Source of the DNA: an uncultured Oscillospiraceae bacterium
GTDB taxonomy: Bacteria; Bacillota; Clostridia; Oscillospirales; Oscillospiraceae
Length of the DNA stretch: 64,000 nt
Assembly (NCBI GenBank): GCA_934597345.1
Contig: CAKTRJ010000007.1
Location: forward strand, 1 to 64,000
Direction: 5' to 3'
Part shown: one piece after another, positions 25,412-34,078 of the stretch
Position numbering within the stretch: position 1 is the first letter of the stretch
Layout: each line of letters opens with the position of its first letter
Notes under the pieces: model-generated
Database searches by the model: none
What the model saw: the letters and a program-made list of their open reading frames with translations, nothing else
Told to the model about the DNA's origin: nothing
Translations under genes and position numbers: made by a program

Positions 25412-26119
25412 TTATTCGGTGCGGGGCGGGGCTATCGTTCCGCCGGGCAGAAGTGCGCCGGAGACGACGGTACGATCCATCACGGTGGTGCGGGGCTTTT
25501 CGATCAGCTCGATGAGCCGTGCGGCGGCCGTCCTGCCCAGCACGGCCGTATCCTGCCGGTAAGTGGTCAGCCGGGGGCTCATGGTCTGGGAGAGATAAAT
25601 ACCGTCGTACCCCGCCACGGAGATGTCGCCGGGAACGCGCAGCCCGGCAGCGGCGATGGTGTTCAGTCCGCCGATGGCGGAAAAATCATCGGGAAACAGG
25701 ATACAGGTAGGGGGCTGGGGCAGCGCCAGCAGCGCCGCCGTCTCCCGGGCGCAGCGCTCCGGATCGTGATAGCGTCCGGCGCGGATGTAGTCCGGCTCCG
25801 CCTCCAGTCCCAGCGATTCCAGCGCCCGGTAATAGGAGGTCAGGCGGTTCTGGGTAACGGCGGTATCCTCGCCATGGATGAAGGCAATGCGGCGGTGGCC
25901 AGCCTCGTACACGTGGCGCACCAGCGCCTCTGTGCCGCAGAGGTTATCGGAGGTCACGGCCAGACGGTTGTTGAACACGTGGTCGATGGTCACCAGCGGC
26001 AATCCGCTGTCCACCAGCTCCTGCACCTGCGGATGGGTGAAGTCCACACAGGCGATGACGACCCCGTCCAGACCGCAGTAGCGGCAGTGCTGCAAATAGG
26101 TGGTAGGCTTGCCGCCCAC
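25412..26119 (-). pseudogene. LacI-family regulator lacking its HTH (5'-truncated)
   Basis: The readable part is the sugar-binding core of a LacI regulator: LDGVVIACVDFTHPQVQEL, GLPLVTIDHVFNNR, GHRRIAFIHGE, FPDDFSAIGGL and ISVAGYDGIYLSQ, ending normally. The DNA-binding HTH and about 100 N-terminal residues are absent. The frame is closed by a TAA six codons upstream of the GTG at 26119. The loss ends at the same place as the loss in the divergent GH94 gene. A protein made from GTG 26119 could not bind DNA. Normally it would control the adjacent sugar operon. Confidence 0.8.
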
Positions 26120-26132
26120 ATTGTGGTTAAGA

Positions 26133-28292
26133 GATGATTACGAATGCCGCCACGGGCTGGGCTACACCGTCATCCGCGGCGTCAAAAACGGCGTGGCCGT
26201 CCGTCAGGAGATGCTGGTACCCAAGGGTGACAACTGCCTGCTGATCCGTCTGACCGTCACCAACGAGAGCGCTGTAGAGCGCACCATATCTCTTTTCCCC
26301 TATGTGGAATTCTGCCTGTGGGACGCCATGGATGACAGCTCCAATTTTCAGCGGAACTTCTCCATCGGCGAGGTGGAATTGGAGCCCAACGCCATCTACC
26401 ATAAGACCGAGTACCGGGAGCGACGGGATCACTACGCCGTCCTGTGGGCCGACCGGCCCTATGACGGCTTTGATACCAGCCGGGACGCTTTTATGGGAGT
26501 CTACGGCGGGCCGTCCATGCCGCAGGCGGTGAAGGACGGCGCGTGTACCGGCAGCGTGGCCCACGGCTGGGCGCCGGTAGGCGCCATGCAGTTCACCCTG
26601 TCCCTGGCCGCTGGTGCGTCCCAGTCGCTGCTGCTGGGGCTGGGCTACATTGAGAATCCGGAGAAGAGCAAGTGGGCCGCTCCCGGCGTTATCAACAAGG
26701 AAAAGGCCCACGCCATGATGGAGCGCTACCGCTCCGGTGCAGCCTTTGATGAGGCACTCTCCGCCCTGTGGGATCACTGGAGCGGCCTGTTGAGCGGCTA
26801 TCGTGTCTCCACCGGCGACGAAAAGCTGGATCGCATGGTGAATATCTGGAACCAGTACCAGTGCATGGTCACCTTCAACATGAGCCGCTCCGCCAGCTAT
26901 TTTGAAAGCGGCATGGGCCGGGGCATGGGCTTCCGGGATTCCTGTCAGGATCTGCTGGGCTTTGTCCACATGATCCCCCAACGGGCAAGAGAGCGCATTC
27001 TGGACATCGCCGCCACCCAGTTTCCCGACGGCAGCGCCTATCATCAGTACCAGCCCCTGACCAAGAAGGGCAATCTGGCGGTGGGCAGCGGCTTCAATGA
27101 CGACCCGCTGTGGCTCATCGCCGGAACGGACGCTTACCTCCGGGAAACGGGGGACTGGAGCATTCTGAACGAACCGGTGCCCTTTGACACACAGGCCGGC
27201 ACGGAGCAGCCGCTGCTGGAACATCTGCGCCGCAGCTTCCGCTATACCGCGGAGCACCTGGGCCCTCACGGTCTGCCGCTGATCGGCCGCGCCGACTGGA
27301 ACGACTGCCTGAACCTGAACTGCTTCTCCGCCCACCCCGGCGAGAGCTTCCAGACCACCGGCCCAAGCGAAGGACCTGTGGCCGAGAGCGTATTCATCGC
27401 CGGTATGTTCGTGAAATACGGCCGCGCATGGGCGGATATATGCCGTCATCTGAGCATGACAGACGAAGCGGAGGACGCAGAAACCGCCATCGCCGCCGTG
27501 GAGCGCGCCGTGCTGGATGCCGGGTGGGACGGCGAGTGGTTTCGCCGCGCCTATGATGCCTTCGGTCAGCCTGTTGGCAGCCGGACATGTGAGGAGGGCC
27601 AGATCTTCATCGAGCCCCAGGGTATGTGCGTGATGGCGGGCATCGGCGCTGCCGCCGGTCAGGCGGCGCAGGCGCTGAAGAGCGTGGAGCGGTATCTGGA
27701 TACCCAATACGGTATCGTTCTGCTGCATCCGGCCTACACCCGGTATCATCTGGAGTTGGGTGAGATCACCAGCTATCCCCCCGGTTATAAGGAAAATGCC
27801 GGTATCTTCTGCCATAACAACCCGTGGATCACCTGCGCCGAGACGGTGCTGGGACACGGCGTGCGGGCGTTTGAGGTCTATCGCAAGACCTGCCCGGCCT
27901 ATATCGAGGACATCAGCGAGATCCACCGCACCGAGCCGTATGTGTACAGTCAGATGGTGGCTGGCAAGGACGCTCCTACCTTCGGTGAAGGGAAGAACAG
28001 TTGGCTCACCGGCACGGCGGCGTGGACGTTCGTCAGCATTTCCCAGGCCATTCTGGGCATACAGCCTACGCTGGAGGGCCTTGCCATCGACCCCTGTATT
28101 CCCGCGGAATGGGCAGGCTTCACCGTGGATCGCCGCTATCGCGGCGCCGTCTATCACATCACCGTGGAAAATCCCCGCCACGCGGAAAAAGGCGTCGTTT
28201 CTCTCACCATGGACGGCTCCCCCATCGCCGGAAACGTGCTGCCGCCGGCCGCACCCGGCACAGAGGTGCGGGTACACGCCGTTATGGGCTGA
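26133..28292 (+). pseudogene. GH94 cellobiose phosphorylase, 5'-truncated
   Basis: GH94 enzymes phosphorolyse beta-glucosyl disaccharides to glucose-1-phosphate. About 719 residues are readable, from [12 protein letters not shown], which is near residue 95 of the family. They include [32 protein letters not shown], the catalytic aspartate in [22 protein letters not shown] and [18 protein letters not shown]. These favour cellobiose phosphorylase. The first ~95 residues, the ribosome site and the promoter are missing; in-frame GTG 26100 lies inside the antisense regulator. Functional expression is unlikely unless the junction is an assembly error. Confidence 0.85.
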
Positions 28293-28315
28293 AATGAATA
28301 AATGAATAACAGAAC

Positions 28316-28346
28316 GACCCTCGCGCAGATACTCTGCGCGAGGGTC
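28316..28346. terminator. Terminator between GH94 gene and galM
   Basis: A perfect 14-bp stem (28316-28329 with 28333-28346) and TAC loop lies between two converging genes. Confidence 0.85.
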
Positions 28347-28352
28347 GCATCG

Positions 28353-29360
28353 TTATTTTGAGAAGGTATACACCGTGCAGTGGCGGTATACTTCGCCTTT
28401 CCGCAGCAGCGGCTGTGGGAAGCCCGGGTGATGTAGCGCGTCCGGCGGAAACTGCGGCTCCAGACACACGGCGCAGCGGGGTTCATACGCCGCGCCGTTC
28501 TTTCCGTTCCGCCGGGACAGCCAGTTTGCCGTATACAGCTGCACGCCGGGGGATGTAGTATCCACCGTCATGGTGATGCCGCTCCTGTCGCCCCGTAGCA
28601 CCGCCGCCCGGCGCAGGCCACCGCCGTCCACGCAAAAATGATGGTCGTAGCCGTTCACCAGCCGCAGCTGCTCCTCCGGGGCGTCGATGTCCAGGCCCAC
28701 TGTCTTGGCGGCGCGGAAGTCAAAGGGCGTTCCGGCCCCCGGCAGCGCCCGTCCTGTGGGCAGGCAGCCCGGCGAGGTCTCCAGATACGTCTCCGCCGCC
28801 AGCGTCAGGGTGTGCCCCATAGCCGTACCGCCGCCGTTCAGGTTGAAATAGCTGTGGTTGGTGAGACTGCACAGGGTGTCGATGTCGCTTTCGGCCTCGT
28901 ACTCTATCCGCAGCGACGCGCCGGCCAGCCGGTACGTCACCGACACGTTCAGTGCGCCGGGATAGCCTTCCTCGCCGTCGGGCGACAGGCGGCGCAGCCG
29001 TACGCCGTCCGGCAGTAATTCCGCTATCCAGATACGTTTGTCAAAGCCCCGCACGCCGCCGTGGAGGTGGTTCTCTCCGTCGTTTTTCGCCAACGGGTAC
29101 GTCTTGCCGTTCAGGGTGAAGGATGCCCCGCCGATGCGGTTGCACACGCGGCCCACCGTCGCCCCGAAGCAGCCGTCGCCGCCCTCGTACTCCGGCAGGG
29201 TGTCATAGCCCAGTACCACGTCCACGCCGCCGAATACCAGCCGCCGCAGCGTTGTGCCGTAGGTAAGTACCTCCGCTGTCAGAAGCTCATTTTTCAGCGT
29301 CCAGCTCTCCACGGTCTCGCCGAGCGCTGTTATGCCGAAAGTCTGATACATCTCCCTCAT
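28353..29360 (-). CDS. galM: Aldose 1-epimerase (mutarotase)
   Basis: GalM interconverts alpha and beta anomers of hexoses released by disaccharide breakdown. The 335-residue protein has LGYDTLPEYEGGDGCFGATVGRVCNRI-like N-terminal residues, NHLHGGVRGFDKRIW with a catalytic His, LTNHSYFNLNGGG with the second His, and YDHHFCVDG. AGGAGG precedes ATG 29360. It has its own promoter and faces the GH94 gene. Confidence 0.92.
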   Translation of the reverse strand: MREMYQTFGITALGETVESWTLKNELLTAEVLTYGTTLRRLVFGGVDVVLGYDTLPEYEGGDGCFGATVGRVCNRIGGASFTLNGKTYPLAKNDGENHLHGGVRGFDKRIWIAELLPDGVRLRRLSPDGEEGYPGALNVSVTYRLAGASLRIEYEAESDIDTLCSLTNHSYFNLNGGGTAMGHTLTLAAETYLETSPGCLPTGRALPGAGTPFDFRAAKTVGLDIDAPEEQLRLVNGYDHHFCVDGGGLRRAAVLRGDRSGITMTVDTTSPGVQLYTANWLSRRNGKNGAAYEPRCAVCLEPQFPPDALHHPGFPQPLLRKGEVYRHCTVYTFSK

Positions 29361-29408
29361 CTGTGCCGCCTCCTCTCCATAGGTGCGTTTCAGCTTTTCA
29401 CCCTTAGT

Positions 29409-29437
29409 ATAATAGTCTGCATTTTGCCAAAAGGCAA
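29409..29437 (-). promoter_or_regulatory. Sigma-A promoter of galM
   Basis: On the minus strand TTGCCT (29437-29432) and TATTAT (29414-29409) are 17 bases apart. Confidence 0.6.
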
Positions 29438-29553
29438 GGGCAATGCGCGTAAAGACAGCCGAGCGTTGGTGCTGCCCCTGACATTAACTGGCTCTTTCTC
29501 TTCTCAAAACGATTTAGCCGTATGGCTTTCGATCCCTGTATGATGTGACCGTC

Positions 29554-30139
29554 TCACTGTTCCGGTGACGCCGGGAACTGCCGGCCCGTGTGGTCGATGG
29601 TGTAGTCCCCCGTCAGGATCAGCTGGCTGATGGGCACCACGGTGTAGCCCTCGTTGATAAGATACTCCAGAATACGCGGCAGTGCCTCCGGCGTGTGGAG
29701 GGCCGCATTGTGGAACAGCACGATGCTCCCCGGCTGTACCTTGGACGTCACTCGCTGGTAGATGGTATCGGCATCGTAGTCCTTCCAGTCCAGGGAGTCC
29801 ACATCCCACTGGATGGGCTCCATGCCCAGTGAGCGCACGGCGGAGATCACATGGTCGTCATACTCGCCGTAAGGACAGCGGATCAACGTGGGGCAGCAGC
29901 CGGTAACGGCCTTGATCTTATCACAGCTGGTCTGAATATCCGCCACGATCTGTGAGGTGCTCAGGCTGTTGTAATGGTCGTGATGGGTGGAATGGCTCAT
30001 AACCTCATGGCCCGCGTCGTGGAGCGCCTTTACCGATTCCGGGTATTTATCCACCCAGTCCCCTACCACGAAAAAGGTGGTTTTCACGTTATACTTCGCC
30101 AGAATATCAATGAGATGCTGGGTATCCTCGTTGCCCCAC
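29554..30139 (-). pseudogene. 3' part of a PdaB-type polysaccharide deacetylase split by the 11-kb element
   Basis: This is the C-terminal 194 codons of a NodB/CE4 deacetylase, starting at the Trp of the FDAAW motif and reading WGNEDTQHLIDILAKYNV, TTFFVVGDWVDKYPESV, GHEVMSHSTHH with metal His residues, RCPYGEYD and SIVLFHNAALHTPEAL. The 5' part is at 41189-41389 on the same strand. The frame is open right up to the element end and stops being deacetylase there. In Firmicutes this SFDAAWGNED subtype is annotated as sporulation protein PdaB; activity while split is not expected. Confidence 0.9.
30136..30139. repeat. Direct repeat CCAC at the left element junction
   Basis: CCAC here and at 41189-41192 flank the element. 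On the coding strand it is the end of an Ala codon plus the Trp codon of the deacetylase, so one copy restores the gene. The match extends to CCCCAC if the last two element bases at the right are counted. Confidence 0.85.
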
Positions 30140-30160
30140 GGTGATGGTAAAGTGCGGCAG
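30140..30160 (+). repeat. Left terminal inverted repeat / attachment half-site
   Basis: It reads inward GGTGATGGTAAAG then TGCGGCAG. It differs at two positions from the inward-reading right end (41188-41168). Confidence 0.88.
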
Positions 30161-30171
30161 TTTATTGCCGC

Positions 30172-31371
30172 TCACCACGTTTCCGCCAGCAGGAAATCCT
30201 GAAGATGCACGATTTTGATACCGTTTTCAATACCAACATCCATGTCGTTCAGGGTAACAACGTATTTGGGGTAGTGGTCTTTGATCTCCATGAGGTTGCC
30301 CACCTCGCGGTCAGAGCCCTCCGGAAGCTGGACACAAACCTGCACATAGATCCGTTCGTCGCGGCGGGTGGCAACAAAGTCGATCTCCCTGGTATCATTC
30401 TTGCCGATATACACATCGTACCCCCGGCGCTTCAATTCCAGGAACACGATGTTCTCCATTGCTCCGTCCAGCATCTTGCGGTTATAGCCCAGCAGGGCGT
30501 ATTTCAGCGACACATCCGCAAGGTAGTATTTCTCCTGGGTTTTCAGGATGCTCTTGCCCTGCAAGTCATAGCGTTCGCAGGGATAGATGATGAACGCCTG
30601 CTCCAGCCAGCGCAGATAGTTGTAGATACTCTCCACCGAGACCTTGCGGTGCTCGCTTTTCAGAAATGTAGAGATGGAGTTGGCAGAGAAGGTCTTGCCT
30701 ACGTTCTCGATAATGAATTTCACCACGCGATCAAAAAGATCCTGCTTGTTGATGCGGTGGCGCTTCACGATGTCGCGGGAGACCACGGTATGATAGATAC
30801 CGTTGACGATCTGATAGGCATTCTGCGCGTCATATTCACTCAGCGCGATTATGGGGAACCCACCGAAGCGGATATATTCCTCCAACAATTCTTTTCGTGT
30901 CAGAGTGCTGTCGGCTTTGAAATCTAGGTACTCGCGGAAAGACAGGGGATAGACGGGGATAGACACATAGCGTCCCGTCAGGTAGGTGGAGATCTCGCTG
31001 GACATGAGCTTGGAGTTAGAGCCCGTCACATAGATGTCGGCGTCAGAGCCTTCCAACAGACTGTTGACCGCCTTTTCCCAGCCGATGATCTCCTGTATCT
31101 CATCCAGCAGGAGGTAGCAGTGTCCCTTACCCGCCATAGTTTCCACCAACTCGTCATACATTTGCTTAGCGGTGATATTTTCGGGGATATCCATCTCCGT
31201 GTACCGCTTGCAGATAATATGATCCGCAGGTACGCCCCGCCGCCGCAGCTCCTCCTCCAGCATTTCAAAAATGGTGGACTTACCGCAGCGGCGGATGCCC
31301 GCCAGTATCTTGACCAGCGGCTGGTCGATAAAAGGCGTGATGGCCTCGATATAATTCGGTCTGTTGATCAC
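30172..31371 (-). CDS. AAA ATPase with DUF4143 C-terminal domain
   Basis: The 399-residue protein has Walker A GIRRCGKST (about 26-34), Walker B CYLLLDEIQE and the sensor-like VTGSNSKLMSSE in an AAA_14 domain. A helical linker follows, then a DUF4143 domain with a PD-(D/E)XK-like tail ELKRRGYDVYIGKNDTREIDFVA. These proteins are common and mobile in anaerobes; their target is unknown. Start is GTG 31371 behind AAGGAGG. The stop codon is only 12 bases from the left end repeat. The gene looks AT-richer than its neighbours. Confidence 0.9.
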   Translation of the reverse strand: MINRPNYIEAITPFIDQPLVKILAGIRRCGKSTIFEMLEEELRRRGVPADHIICKRYTEMDIPENITAKQMYDELVETMAGKGHCYLLLDEIQEIIGWEKAVNSLLEGSDADIYVTGSNSKLMSSEISTYLTGRYVSIPVYPLSFREYLDFKADSTLTRKELLEEYIRFGGFPIIALSEYDAQNAYQIVNGIYHTVVSRDIVKRHRINKQDLFDRVVKFIIENVGKTFSANSISTFLKSEHRKVSVESIYNYLRWLEQAFIIYPCERYDLQGKSILKTQEKYYLADVSLKYALLGYNRKMLDGAMENIVFLELKRRGYDVYIGKNDTREIDFVATRRDERIYVQVCVQLPEGSDREVGNLMEIKDHYPKYVVTLNDMDVGIENGIKIVHLQDFLLAETW

Positions 31372-31394
31372 GTTATCGCCTCCTTACCGTCATT

Positions 31395-31423
31395 AGTATA
31401 CCCAAAATGCTTTCGATATGCAA
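31395..31423 (-). promoter_or_regulatory. Sigma-A promoter of the ATPase gene
   Basis: On the minus strand TTGCAT (31423-31418) and TATACT (31400-31395) are 17 bases apart, 24 bases before the GTG start. Confidence 0.7.
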
Positions 31424-31501
31424 CAAGTTTTTCTTGTCTAACCTTGAAAACCATTCAATTTTCAGATTTTTTTGGTTCCACTTATATAGAGCGCCACATT
31501 G

Positions 31502-33052
31502 CTATCCTTCCAGCAGCGTCCGATAGGACTCCGAAAACAGATAGTCGATCTCAATTCGGTTTCCCTCATAGACACGTATCTCACGGATGGCGGCGGCCAC
31601 TGTGGGACGATCCAGCTCCGTCAGATGACCCAGAGCCAACAGCTCCTTCACCCACGGCAGAGACAGAGGGCCGTCCTGCGCTGTGCTGTGCAGCTTGTCC
31701 AACTGGGCTTGCAGCGCCTGTTCCTGCGCGTCATAGTCGGCGCGGTAGCGCAGATAATCCTCCTTGGAGATCAACGCATCCTGATAGTCTTCGTAGGCGC
31801 TCTGGCGGCGGCGCTGAATGCGCTGCAGGGCAGCCTCCAGCTTTTGGGGTTGGTCGGCGCCTGAGTGCGGGCACTTTGCCGCGCCCTGCTGCGCCAGCTG
31901 GTGGAGATTTTCCACGCCAGCAATGAGTTGGTTCAAATCATCCAGTATTACCTTCGTCAACACATCGTGGGCGATATAATGCTTGCTGCACACGGACGCG
32001 CCGTAGCGCTTGTATGAACCGCAGGTATAGAAAATTTTGCCGCCCCAGGTGGTCTTGACCATGGCTCGTCCACAGTCACCACACTTGAGAAAGCCCGCAA
32101 AGGGGCTGATGTTCTGCCGGAAATCCGGTGTGCGGGCGTTGGTATTCAACATGGCCTGTACCCGCTGCCACTGGTCTTTTTCGATGATCGGCTGGTGGGT
32201 GCCGGATACCACCGTCCACTGGGAGCGCTCCTTCCGCTTTGCTTTCCCGTGCATCTGGAGGCGGTCATCCCGTCCCTGCTCCATGTTGCCTCTGTACATC
32301 TCGTTTTGCAGGATACGGTGGATGGTGGCATATGTCCAGTAGGTGGTAGCCTCCAGCCGGTGGTTGTTGCGATATTTTTCTCCGGTGAGCCGCTTGTACT
32401 CACTGGGGCAGGGGATTCCCTCCTCGTTCAGCTGCTTGGCAATACGGATCTTGCCCATTCCGTTTTCAAACAGGGTAAAGATGCGCCGCACCACCTCCGC
32501 CGCAGGCGGGTCGATGACCAGACGGTTATGATTCTGCGGGTCCTTGCAGTACCCGTAGCTGGCGAAGGCCCCGATGAACTCGCCCCGCTGCTGCTTGGCA
32601 TGGAGGGAGCTTTTGACCTTCCGGGAGATGTCCTGGGCATACTGGGTGTTGAACAGGTTCTTCAGCGGCATCATCATGTCGTAGGCGCCGCGGTCGCTGT
32701 CGATATTGTCCGTAACGGCGATGAACCGCACGCCGTGCTCCGGCAGCCAGCGCTCCAGATAGCGGCCTGTTTCTATGTAGTCACGGCCGAAACGGGACAG
32801 ATCCTTTACCAGCACACAGCGGATGCGCCCACTTTTCATGTCCCGCAGCATCCGCTGAAAGGCAGGACGCTGGAAATTCGTGCCGGTATAGCCGTCGTCG
32901 GCATAGCACTCCGCCGCGGTCAACTCCGGATGGTTTTCAATATACTCCTCCAGCAGCTTCCGCTGGTTGCCGATGGAATCACTCTCCACCCGGTCTCCGT
33001 CCTCCCGGGACAGGCGGCAGTACAGCGCGGTGGGCAGTAGTCGCTTCTCCAT
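31502..33052 (-). CDS. Large serine recombinase (integrase/excisionase of the element)
   Basis: The 516-residue protein has the resolvase catalytic domain with ALYCRLSREDGD (catalytic Ser15), DDGYTGTNFQRPAF, VKDLSRFGRDYIETGRYLE and SDRGAYDMMMPLKNLFN. The Recombinase domain (about 160-280) follows with PPAAEVVRRIFTLFENGMGKIRIA. A zinc beta-ribbon (GFLKCGDCGRAM to TCGSYKRYG-ASVC) and a coiled coil (about 395-450) complete the architecture. All catalytic residues appear present. It is of the TnpX/TndX type. It is preceded by a small ORF and its own promoter. Confidence 0.95.
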   Translation of the reverse strand: MEKRLLPTALYCRLSREDGDRVESDSIGNQRKLLEEYIENHPELTAAECYADDGYTGTNFQRPAFQRMLRDMKSGRIRCVLVKDLSRFGRDYIETGRYLERWLPEHGVRFIAVTDNIDSDRGAYDMMMPLKNLFNTQYAQDISRKVKSSLHAKQQRGEFIGAFASYGYCKDPQNHNRLVIDPPAAEVVRRIFTLFENGMGKIRIAKQLNEEGIPCPSEYKRLTGEKYRNNHRLEATTYWTYATIHRILQNEMYRGNMEQGRDDRLQMHGKAKRKERSQWTVVSGTHQPIIEKDQWQRVQAMLNTNARTPDFRQNISPFAGFLKCGDCGRAMVKTTWGGKIFYTCGSYKRYGASVCSKHYIAHDVLTKVILDDLNQLIAGVENLHQLAQQGAAKCPHSGADQPQKLEAALQRIQRRRQSAYEDYQDALISKEDYLRYRADYDAQEQALQAQLDKLHSTAQDGPLSLPWVKELLALGHLTELDRPTVAAAIREIRVYEGNRIEIDYLFSESYRTLLEG

Positions 33053-33085
33053 AAGCCCCTCCTCTCCGTGGACTGTCCGCAGGTA

Positions 33086-33205
33086 TCAGGCCGTCTGCAT
33101 ATGGGCGCGGATCAATTCCAGCAGCAGCGTCTCCGCTGTCTGCTGGCCGACAAAATGTCGGATAACCGTGATGGCCGGGTCGGGCGCTTGCTTTGCGGTC
33201 GGCAT
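33086..33205 (-). CDS. 39-residue protein just upstream of the serine recombinase
   Basis: ATG 33205 (or 33208) follows AGAGGAGG. The product MPTAKQAPDPAITVIRHFVG continues to LLELIRAHMQTA and ends 33 bases before the recombinase start. Small helical partners of this kind often precede serine recombinases in clostridial elements; a role as accessory or directionality factor is possible but unproven. The frame stays open upstream to an ATG at 33424, which would give 112 residues. Confidence 0.6.
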   Translation of the reverse strand: MPTAKQAPDPAITVIRHFVGQQTAETLLLELIRAHMQTA

Positions 33206-33620
33206 CATAAGACCTCCTCTTTGGGAATACTCCATCGTATGCGCACTGCGGAGACCGTATGTTTGGCAGTTGGACAAAGGGCAGGCCGCTTTCCAGAAAT
33301 GGGCATGAAAAAAGCAGCGTACCGCCCCTTCGTCCTCTACATGCGGAGAGTGGGCCCGCTGCAATTCATAGCCGGTGCAGTCTTTCTGACTCGCGCCGCG
33401 GAGCTTCCGCTCCTCGTCGGACATCTTACCTTCTCACAGGATACAGCCCTGCAATGGCGGATTTCTCCCAGCGGCTTTTCCGCCGCCTCAGATGCCTTCT
33501 TGCGCACACAGTGTCCTTCACGCGGGGTTTATCCCCATTTCACTTGACCGCTGCCTGACCCCTTGCGGAATCGCTGCGGCATACGGTCACACCGGCTCAA
33601 AAACATATTTTATTGTGTTT
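33206..33620. other. Leader of the recombinase transcript, no firm gene
   Basis: This 415-base stretch lies between the recombinase promoter and the small ORF. The only candidate is a minus-strand in-frame extension of the 39-residue gene starting at ATG 33424 behind AGAAGG. I see no family motif in it, and the other open frames are short and poorly initiated. Confidence 0.5.
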
Positions 33621-33649
33621 ATTATAGTGTTCACGCCATACAAAGTCAA
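33621..33649 (-). promoter_or_regulatory. Sigma-A promoter of the recombinase transcript
   Basis: On the minus strand TTGACT (33649-33644) and a perfect TATAAT (33626-33621) are 17 bases apart. Confidence 0.8.
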
Positions 33650-33677
33650 GTCTCACAGCACTTTGATCGCATGCAAA

Positions 33678-33703
33678 AAAGCGTTGGCAAAAGCCAACGC
33701 TTT
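33678..33703 (-). terminator. Terminator after the structured RNA leader
   Basis: The 11-bp stem AAAGCGTTGGC / GCCAACGCTTT around AAAA has six T residues on the minus strand. It lies between the RNA element (33766-33883) and the recombinase promoter, where a riboswitch terminator would be. Confidence 0.88.
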
Positions 33704-33765
33704 CTTCTTAGTATCGCGGTAAGGCTTCCGTCATGCGCTGCGGCATTGGCACTTTGCATTCGTGA

Positions 33766-33883
33766 TGTTCCCGGCGTGATCTGACTTATCTTCCATCTCG
33801 GAAGCCTCACTGTGACCTGCTCGCGGGGCCTCGGACCCCATTCCACTTTTATCGCGGCGCCATGGCGCTTTGAACCGGAAACA
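33766..33883 (-). ncRNA. Structured leader RNA, cobalamin-riboswitch-like
   Basis: On the minus strand a closing helix (33883-33875 with 33774-33766, nine pairs with one G-U) encloses several hairpins. They include GGGGTC/GGCCCC with a CGA loop and CTTCC/GGAAG. Segments ATAAAAGTGGAAT, GGTCACAGTGA and GAAGATAAGTCAGATCACGCC-like residues recall parts of the cobalamin riboswitch core (AAAAGGGAA, CCACTGTGA, AAGTCAGGANACCTGCC), but not perfectly. The bases at 33807-33799 are exactly complementary to 33730-33722 downstream, a possible switching helix, followed by a terminator. It has its own promoter. No regulated gene follows except the recombinase unit. Confidence 0.5.
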
Positions 33884-33909
33884 TAATTCACTTATCGGAA
33901 GCTACATCC

Positions 33910-33938
33910 ATAGTAACCACATTTTTCCATTTTTGCAA
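33910..33938 (-). promoter_or_regulatory. Promoter driving the structured RNA leader
   Basis: On the minus strand TTGCAA (33938-33933) and TACTAT (33915-33910) are 17 bases apart, about 27 bases before the closing helix. Confidence 0.6.
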
Positions 33939-33973
33939 TAGGAAATTTTTGGAAAATTTATCTAGAAGGAGCC

Positions 33974-34030
33974 ATGTCAAAAGGGAACACTTCCAAAAAC
34001 GGCCAGAATACAGGCTTTGCAGGTTTTTAA
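33974..34030 (+). CDS. Possible 18-residue peptide gene MSKGNTSKNGQNTGFAGF
   Basis: AAGGAG is two bases before the ATG, closer than usual, and an 18-codon frame ends at TAA exactly where a terminator begins. The peptide is polar, rich in Gly, Asn, Ser and Lys. It could be a real small gene, a gene remnant or chance. Confidence 0.35.
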   Translation: MSKGNTSKNGQNTGFAGF

Positions 34031-34053
34031 CATGACTGCTCCTCATGTTTTTT
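34029..34053 (+). terminator. Terminator after the short ORF
   Basis: AACATGA / TCATGTT arms with a seven-base loop run into five or six T residues. Confidence 0.7.
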
Positions 34054-34078
34054 ACACCAAAGATGATGGACAGACGAC

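Noticed and set aside
26127..28277. 716-codon open frame antisense to the GH94 gene
   Set aside because: GH94 motifs are clear on the plus strand; the antisense frame is a GC-rich shadow without family motifs.
29554..30087. Deacetylase as a complete gene starting at ATG 30087
   Set aside because: Homology continues upstream of that ATG (SPWGNEDTQHLID region) and the missing 5' part is found at 41189-41389, so it is a split gene.
30130..30170. A simple 11-base deletion in the deacetylase gene
   Set aside because: The sequence before the junction matches the inverted element end, and the exact missing 5' half lies at the other end of the element, which explains the break better.
33068..33558. 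Plus-strand open frames in the recombinase leader
   Set aside because: They are Cys/Arg/Pro-rich shadows without ribosome sites and run against the transcript from the strong minus-strand promoter at 33621.
33766..33883. T-box, SAM, lysine, FMN or c-di-GMP riboswitch
   Set aside because: None of their core motifs is present; only partial cobalamin-type motifs were found.
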